A stretch of 64,000 bases of DNA from the NCBI RefSeq assembly GCF_018991925.1, contig NW_024727602.1, forward strand, positions 235,001 to 299,000, written 5' to 3'. This stretch comes from Homarus americanus. Taxonomy: Eukaryota; Arthropoda; Malacostraca; Decapoda; Nephropidae. Below the pieces are notes generated by a model that had not been told where the DNA came from, ran no database searches, and saw nothing but the letters and a program-made list of their open reading frames with translations. Shown piece after piece: positions 57,461 to 64,000 of this stretch; position 1 is the stretch's first letter; every line of letters begins with the position of its first letter. Made by a program: the position numbers and the translations under genes.

Positions 57461-58385
57461 ACTGGGGTAGGGCACGGGTGGGCATCTCAGTCAGGCTTCT
57501 CTAGTGCCAAACCACAGACGCGCCTCCGGTTGCACACACCACCCCCCATCACCACAACAGTCCTCCACAGAGATGCTCAAGAGAGGTGACAATGCCAAGC
57601 TCAGCAGTACCCACCTGCCCATCTCGTGAAGGACTGGGGATGCACTTCAGGGCGTAATGATAATAATGAAGTGTATATCTGAATGGAAATACAGTGAAAT
57701 GCATCGCTCATTAAATCAGGGTATGCACTTCAGAACGTCTATATTTTGAAGTGTGTCTCACGAAAGTCAATAACATGTGCTCTTGAAGAACTACACATAA
57801 TGAAGTGTATCTGTGTAAAGCAAAAAATAAAAAGTAAATACATGAAAGGAAACTCACCTGTGCCGTGTGTTTGTTTGTGTGTTGACGAAAAATAAAACAG
57901 GAGAGAGTTGTGTATAAATATTCAGTAACGTATTGTAGTGGATTTTGTTTATGACACTGACACATACAACAGGTATGGTCCAACACCTGTATGTAAGACT
58001 GTCTAGGTTAATATTAAAGTCCTTTTGTCTTCGTATTTCCGGTTTGATTGACATATGCTAATTTGGCTTCAGTTCTCAAGTAAAACAAATCGATTATTTT
58101 ATTAGTTACATTTATACAATAATACAGTTAAGCTCAGTATAAAGATAATTTATTATAATACTTTAGAGTTTAGACAATACCGAGCAGTGATTTTTTTTTC
58201 ATAAGCTTAGTGATTTTTTTAATAAGACTTTTGGTAATACTGAGCATGTTAAAAAGTTCCCCTGTGGTATGTTACCCTGGGGGGGGGGGGGTGGTCTTGT
58301 TGACTTGGGTGTTGGTATCACTGTATGGTATTGGTAACATCTTGTCTGTGTTCAATTTTTTTATTTTCTTATTTATTTCATAGCA
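57461..58385. other. No gene seen
   Basis: Unique sequence. TGAAGTGTAT(A/C)T(C/G)TG recurs three times at 57667-57815, and a G12 run lies at about 58280-58291. No exon. Confidence 0.5.
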
Positions 58386-58676
58386 CTCGAACGTTTGATG
58401 TCTCGAACGTTTCATGTTTCGTAGGTTTCATGTCTTGTGATGTCTCGAAGGTTTGTTGTCTCGAAGGTTTGATGTCTCGTGAGGTTTGATGTCTCGTGGG
58501 GTTTGATGTTTTGTGGGGTTTGATGTCTCGTGGGGTGTGATGTCTCGAAGGTTTGATGTCTCGAAGGTTTAATGTCTCGAAGGTTTGATGTCTCGTCAGG
58601 TGTGATGCCTCGAAGGTTTAATGTCTCGAAGGTTTAATGTCTCGAAGGTTTAATGTCTCGAAGGTTTCATGTCTCG
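58386..58676. repeat. 16-bp minisatellite TCTCGAAGGTTTGATG
   Basis: About 18 units of 16-18 bp alternating TCGAAGGTTT and TCGTGGGGTTT forms, with TGATG or TAATG ends. Each full unit contains one TCGA (TaqI-like) palindrome. Confidence 0.94.
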
Positions 58677-60185
58677 CCCCATGACAGCTATTCAGTGGAG
58701 GAAAGTAGAGAAGTAGAGTTATAATGTATACAGGTAGACATAGGTAAATATATACTTACTTAATACATATATATACTCAGGTAAATAGATAGGTAGCTAT
58801 ATATATATATGAGTAGATACATATATATACATAGGAGGGTACATAGACAGTATACATAGTTAGGTACTGGATAACATAGCTTCATGAATACTGACATAGG
58901 TATTTAGATGGCTATATACATACAAGAGTAGATTCATACATAACATACTTGCGTTAGTTGGTAGATATCATAATTTATACATATATAGAAAGGTAGATAG
59001 CGAAATACATACATACATACCTACATACATACATGCATACCTACATACATACATACATACATGGTTAACTCATTGTAAAACCATCTCAGATAATGGATAA
59101 TCCCCCCGGAGTGACAGCCGTGGATGACAGCCTTGTAAATAGCCCGTGGACGATGCAGCTCTCGACACTGACAGCTTACCTGGTGATTAACTGTCCAAGG
59201 TGGAGGAGAGGTTTATTGACGCAGCCGCTACTTAGGGCGCCTTTAGCTGATTAAAGGTGTGTCCATGCTACCTGAGATGCCATTTAGTATTTGTAAAGGA
59301 ATTGTGGCTGTAAAGTTGAATGGTGTTTTAATAGTAGGATTCGAGTTGTGGTTAATTAAGAGGTTATTGAAGTTTATCAGGTATGGTTAAGGTAAGGACA
59401 GGTGTTTTTGTAAGGGGAGAATTTACCGTAATGTCATGTGTCACTAACCAGAATAACACCTGGATTATGTTTGATGTCACCTGTAATTAAGAGATGGCCA
59501 TTGATGTCATTTCGAATTATTTTTTTTTTCTGCCTCTGATGTTTTTTTTTTTTTATTTACTGTGACAGATAACCGTGGAGTATATTTTAATGATTTATAT
59601 GAACTGTTAATAGGACGTTTTAATATACTACTAATGCTAAACTTGTCTAAACTGTTGTGTCCCTAGTGATGTAATTACCACAGTCAATCGACCAATCAAA
59701 TCATTAGTTGGATGTTATTGGCAAAATAAATCGTAATTAAATTTGTCAAACATTTATGAAGAATAAATTAAAATATTCCAGTGACTCAAGATTTTGTTGT
59801 CACGAAAAAAAAATAAATCCTTGGAAATAAATTGTTTGGGAGAGTTAAACACACACTAACACTCTGCCCCCCCTTGTTACCTTGTTAAGAGTTAAAAAGC
59901 TAAAGTTTCTACATATATGCTGTATATTATTCCTGTTGAAATGTTAGGATATTCGTGCATCTTAACGAGGTGTTTGCATGTTAGTGAGAGAGATGGTTAG
60001 GCCACTCGTTAATGGTGTCTTTCCCCGAATTGTTCTTGGTATAGCATGTCAGAGCTGGCTTGTCATGAGGGTAAATGGGGTCAGGCTGGGTTGAATTTAG
60101 ACCCGAGATTATCATTGTTTTTCTTCTTGGTTTAGTTTTTATTTGTTGACTGTTGTGTTTTTTTTTTGTTTTTTTTTTATATTAT

Positions 60186-60187
<2 letters not shown>
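58677..60187. other. No gene seen; (ATAC)n-like region at 58735-59060
   Basis: AGGTAGATA and ACATACAT motifs to 59061, ending in clean CATA tetramers (59000-59060), then AT-rich unique sequence. T-rich patch at 60108-60180. Confidence 0.55.

Positions 60188-60232
<45 letters not shown>
60188..60232. repeat. (CT)n microsatellite
   Basis: Perfect CT run of 45 nt. Confidence 0.97.
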
Positions 60233-60234
<2 letters not shown>

Positions 60235-60604
60235 GTGCGTTATGATTTCTTTTATTTTTACTCTTAATGGTAAAAATAATCAATATATAATATTCCCTCT
60301 TAATATTATATCAATTAATATTATTTTCACATTTTTCATGATATTTCTCCAATATATCTTTCACCTTTACTCATACCATATTATTGTATTTAAGCCGCAA
60401 TTTTTTTTTTAATTTTGACAACTTTCATATCAAAATGTTTTATATATTTTCCCTTCCAACATCCTGCCAACATCCCCCACTCCCACCCTTTAAAGTGTTG
60501 CTTATGCACAGTCTTGGAGGTGGTGGTGTCAGCTGTGGTGGTCTCAGCTGTGGCGTCGTCTTGGAGGTAGTGGTGTCAGCTGTAGCGTCGTCTTATGCTA
60601 GGGT

Positions 60605-60832
60605 TTATTTTTGCGGTTGTGGTTGTAGTGGTTGCGGTTGTGGTGGTTGTAGTGACTTTGGTGGTTGTAGTGGTAGTGGTTGTAGTGGTTGCGGTTGTAG
60701 TGGTTGCGGTTGTAGTGGTAGTGGTTGTGGTGGTTGTAGTGGTAGTGGTTGTAGTGGTTGCGGTTGTAGTGGTTGTGATGGTTGTAGTGGTTGCGGTGGT
60801 TGTAGTGGTTGCGGTTGTAGTGGTTGTGGTGA
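60605..60832. repeat. GGTTGTAGT / GGTTGCGGT 9-bp repeat
   Basis: About 25 units of 9 bp or 6 bp. A Gly/Cys/Ser repeat (GCSGCGCSG) is open on the plus strand, a Thr-rich one on the minus and a Val-rich one in another plus frame. The frame is kept because all units are multiples of three. A 45-bp duplicated unit (GGAGGTGGTGGTGTCAGCTG) lies just before, at about 60515-60597. Confidence 0.92.
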
Positions 60833-60944
60833 TGAGGGAAATTGTCACGCTGAAGTTATGAATATTTTGCCTCCTGCCAACACTTTCTCTGGCTATAGAA
60901 TATACTTCTCCCTCACCCAAAACTGTTGCCAAATGGGCCTTAAG

Positions 60945-61999
60945 ACATACATACATACATACATACATACATACATACATACATACATTCATACATACTT
61001 TTACACCCAACCCCTATCGCTCATATATCCATCCAACCTATGTTTGAAGCTATCCAGCGTATTCGAGTTAATGATGATGTTTGGTAACTTGTTTCACTCG
61101 TCCACTACTCTATTTCCAAACCTGTGTTTACCTATTTCACGCCTAAATCTAAATTTGTCTAATTTAAAACCATTGTTACGAGTTCGCTCCTGGTTGGATA
61201 GTTTGAGTACCTATGTAAAGTTCCCTTTGTTTAGCCCTGACTTCCATTTATACACCTCTATCATATCGCCCCTCACTCTACGTCTCTCGAGGGAGTGCAA
61301 ATTAAGATGCTTTAACCTGTCTCTGTACTCTAGGTTCCTAATGCCCGGGATTAGTCTGAATTCTTTCCAAGGATTCTATATCCATTCTGTAATACGATGA
61401 CCAGAATTGAACTGCATAATCCAAGTGAGGTCTCACAAGCGCAAGATATAGTTTTAGGATAACCTCGCTAGTCTTGTAACTAACACTCCTTTGTATGAAC
61501 CCAAGTACTTTATTAGCCTTGTTTCGAGCAAATACACATTGTTTACTTGGCTTAAGATTCCTACCTAACATTTCTCCTAAATCTTTCTCGCAGTCGGATT
61601 TCTCAATAACATCGTTGTTCATCTGGTATCTGGTTTCCCTGTTTACATCTCCTGTACTGAGTACTTTACATTTGTCCACATTGAATTTCAACTGCCATTT
61701 TTCAGACCATTCGAAAAATTTGTTTAGATCTTCCTGTAGTTTTGCGGAGTCCTCGTCAGATTTAATTACACGCCCTATTTTAGTGTCATCAGCAAATTTA
61801 CTTATGTTGCTGTCTACGCCGATATCTATGTCGTTTATGTATATAATAAATAATAATGGTCCAAGTACTGAGCCTTGGGGAACTCCACTAGTGACGTTGC
61901 TCCAATCGGATTTAGTGCCGTTAAAGCTCACTTGCTGTTTCCTGTCCTGTAACCACGCCCTAATCCATTTTAGAATAGATCCTGAACAATCGTAAGGTG
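60945..61999 (-). mobile_element. 5'-truncated non-LTR (CR1/L2-like) LINE with (ATGT)n tail
   Basis: The element reads on the minus strand from about 61999 to a stop at 61001-61003, then passes into a (TATG)n microsatellite tail to 60945. A microsatellite rather than poly(A) tail is common for CR1/L2/RTE-type LINEs. The start is inside the reverse-transcriptase domain, so this is a normal 5'-truncated insertion. A second, older piece of the same element lies at 36398-36621. The two-copy inverted-repeat element begins about 40 bp beyond the truncation point. Confidence 0.85.
61001..61999 (-). pseudogene. Reverse transcriptase C-terminal half, frameshifted
   Basis: Copies RNA to DNA for LINE transposition. 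On the minus strand an open stretch reads GSILKWIRAWLQDRKQQ, then SGVPQGSVLGPLLFIIYIND (the conserved RT motif before the active site), then FADD at 61785-61796, the catalytic Asp pair of the polymerase. It continues with WSEKWQLKFNVDKCKVL and RPHLDYAVQFWSSY. After IQT (about 61343) a deletion shifts the frame and leaves TAG at about 61337-61339. The other frame resumes as PGIRNLEYRDRLKHLNLHSL and ends FGNRVVDEWNKLPN-like. Two in-frame stops follow: TAG at 61211-61213 and TGA (for Trp) at 61094-61096. The N-terminal endonuclease and first RT motifs are missing. It is therefore inactive. Family placement as CR1/L2-like is from motif wording only. Confidence 0.88.
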
Positions 62000-62037
62000 A
62001 TGGTTAATGCTAATTCCAAGGGTTAATGCCATACACA

Positions 62038-62231
62038 TACAGTCCCCTTCACTAGTGCGTTTACAGGGGCTCGTCAGGTTTTATGCAGTGTGGGAGCCCT
62101 GTGTTTGTTTACATTCGACAGAAGGAAACTCGCAATAGTAAACAAAATTAAATCAAATATCCTCAAAGGTAATGATTTGTGGAATGTTTATCTGACGAGC
62201 CCCTGTAAACGCACTAGTGAAGGGGACTGTA
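62038..62231. mobile_element. Non-autonomous inverted-repeat DNA transposon, copy 2
   Basis: Same family as 38315-38531. Here the terminal repeats are perfect over 40 bp (TACAGTCCCCTTCACTAGTG and its continuation GCGTTTACAGGGGCTCGTCA). With TA as target duplication the element is 62040-62229 (190 bp). The interior again has TGTTTGTTTACATTCGACAG and TAATGATTTGTGGAATGTTT, but lacks about 23 bp found in copy 1. Perfect termini suggest a younger insertion than copy 1. No coding capacity. Confidence 0.85.
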
Positions 62232-63190
62232 CATTATTATTTAACCTTTGTATGAAAAAAAAAATAGGTATTCAAGTATATTGTGACATTGGATCGTATA
62301 TTGTGTTATTTAGTTACAGTTTGTTGAGTAGAAATAGAAAGGAAGGAAGGGAGGAAGGAAGGTTATCTATTGGATTGGGAAAAAATGCTGGAATTAGTTT
62401 TGCTTCCCTGAGAACGAAGAATAATACTGGTGGTTGTAAATTTTAGTTCTTCTGGAGAATTGTGGTTGTTTGTATACCATTATTTTTTGTCATTGTTGTT
62501 TTGTTGTTGATGTTATTATTGTAGTTGTTTTTGTTGTTTTGTTGTTGGGATTATTGTTTTATTGTTGTTGTTGTCGTTGTTATTGGTGGTGGTGTCATTG
62601 TTATTCTTGTCACTTGTTGTTATTGAGGTCATAGAACATAGATTAAAGTGGTTCAGTATATTCAGTAACAAGGAGGTGTGTGTTGACGCTGCTCCTCACA
62701 GTCACCTGAAGGAGAGAGGAGCTACAATAACCTGAAGGAGGAATACTGAAGGAACAACACCCCGATCAACACTCCTCTGAAGGTATTGTGTTGTAATAAC
62801 CGTGTTGTTCTCTCGGCCGAGGGAGGAACACAACAACACGTAGCCGCCAGGAGACACATTGTTACCAGAACAGGAAGTGACAGTCCAACATGGCAACAAC
62901 AAGAGCCACTGTTGCCAGATCAAAGGGTCTTGCTACCACCACCCTTCACCTCACCTCCTCTATCATTAATCTGCCCCAGCAAAAACAGTACACGCCTTCA
63001 GTCAAGTGTTCATTTTCACTACATTAGTTCGCTACGTGTGTGTGTGTGTGTGTGTCTGTGTGTGTGTGGGTGTGTGTGTGTGTGCTGGAGAGTGGATTAC
63101 ATTCTTGAATCTAAAAATGACAAAATAAATCGGGTTTTTTTTTTAGGGGGAAATTGTTTTTAAAGGAGCTCCCGAGGTTATTGGAAGATG
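62232..63190. other. No gene seen; GGAA patch, TTG-rich patch, short GT runs
   Basis: GGAAGGAAGG at 62340-62360, TTGTTGTTT-like text at 62460-62610, a GC-balanced unique stretch at 62680-62990 with overlapping unrecognised frames, and an interrupted GT run at 63037-63085. Confidence 0.5.
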
Positions 63191-63744
<554 letters not shown>

Positions 63745-64000
63745 CAGAAGATTAACCTAACCTAATCCAAAAGCTAACCTAACCTAATCCAAAAGCTAAC
63801 TTAACCTAATCCAATAGCTAACCTAACCTAATCCAATAGTTAACCTAACCTAATCCAAAAGCTAACCTAACCTAATCCAAAAGCTAACTTAACCTAATCC
63901 AATAGCTAACCTAACCTAATCCAATAGCTAACCTAACCTAATCCAATAGCTAACCTAACCTAACCTAACCTAACCTAACCTAACCTAATCCAATCCAAAA
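63745..64000 (-). repeat. 22-bp composite array GCTAACCTAACCTAATCCAA
   Basis: Nine units made of CCTAA pentamers joined to TCCAA(A/T)AG, then seven pure CCTAA units and a partial unit at the window edge. Unit variants follow the order A-A-T(CTTAA)-T and repeat, giving an 88-bp higher-order unit. The array continues beyond the window. Confidence 0.93.

Noticed and set aside
60384..61400. 338-codon plus-strand Gly/Cys/Ser frame
   Set aside because: It joins a 9-bp repeat to the antisense strand of the LINE pseudogene; no homology to a real Cys-rich protein is visible.
61495..61995. 166-codon plus-strand frame
   Set aside because: Antisense shadow of the reverse transcriptase, which has the catalytic FADD on the minus strand.

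Overview
This window looks like accessory, gene-poor eukaryotic DNA from an arthropod, most likely a decapod crustacean. The evidence is the TTAGG/CCTAA pentamer (the arthropod telomere motif) in about ten interstitial blocks, very dense dinucleotide and tetranucleotide microsatellites, a tRNA-derived SINE tail of a type I associate with decapods, a CR1/L2-like LINE, and introns with ordinary GT/AG signals. Species cannot be read from the sequence. No bacterial genes, CRISPR array, rRNA or intact tRNA was seen.

Layout. 0-16 kb is a chain of tandem repeats: a G-rich block at 1.3-1.7 kb, TTAGG variants at 2.7 kb, a 2.2-kb pyrimidine satellite at 3.9-6.2 kb, a 54-bp minisatellite at 8.4-9.1 kb, and a 33-bp minisatellite at 15.8-16.3 kb. 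Two possible exons sit here (8369-8411 and 11096-11220). 16-31 kb is mostly AT-rich non-coding DNA with microsatellites. It includes a possible small exon (21150-21219), a decayed LTR-retrotransposon end on the minus strand (24.8-25.7 kb) with a recognisable primer-binding site, and a 441-bp perfect (TG)n. At 31.0 kb lies the best protein-coding signal, a first coding exon ending at a consensus donor. It is followed by a 1.4-kb 22-bp array with a CACGTG palindrome in most units. 34.6-36.6 kb holds a second 22-bp array fused to a 5'-truncated SINE, a CCTAA block and a decayed LINE 3' end. 37-50 kb holds further minisatellites, a TTAGG block between inverted arms, and the first copy of a short TA-flanked inverted-repeat transposon (38.3 kb). 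50-60 kb is low-complexity and AT-rich DNA, with a SINE head (52.9 kb) and a degenerate repeat carrying CCAAT and CRE-like boxes (56.1-56.3 kb). 60.9-62.0 kb holds a LINE reverse-transcriptase pseudogene. The second inverted-repeat element is at 62.0-62.2 kb, a possible core promoter at 63.4 kb, and a 22-bp telomere-derived array runs off the window end.

Most long open frames here are artefacts of tandem repeats whose units lack stop codons or are multiples of three. Only the LINE pseudogene is a confident coding relic. The exon calls rest on open frame, splice signals and local composition, and no product could be recognised. The most notable overall pattern is that many unrelated minisatellites share periods near 22 or 33 bp. 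The best-defined new element is the two-copy inverted-repeat transposon family.
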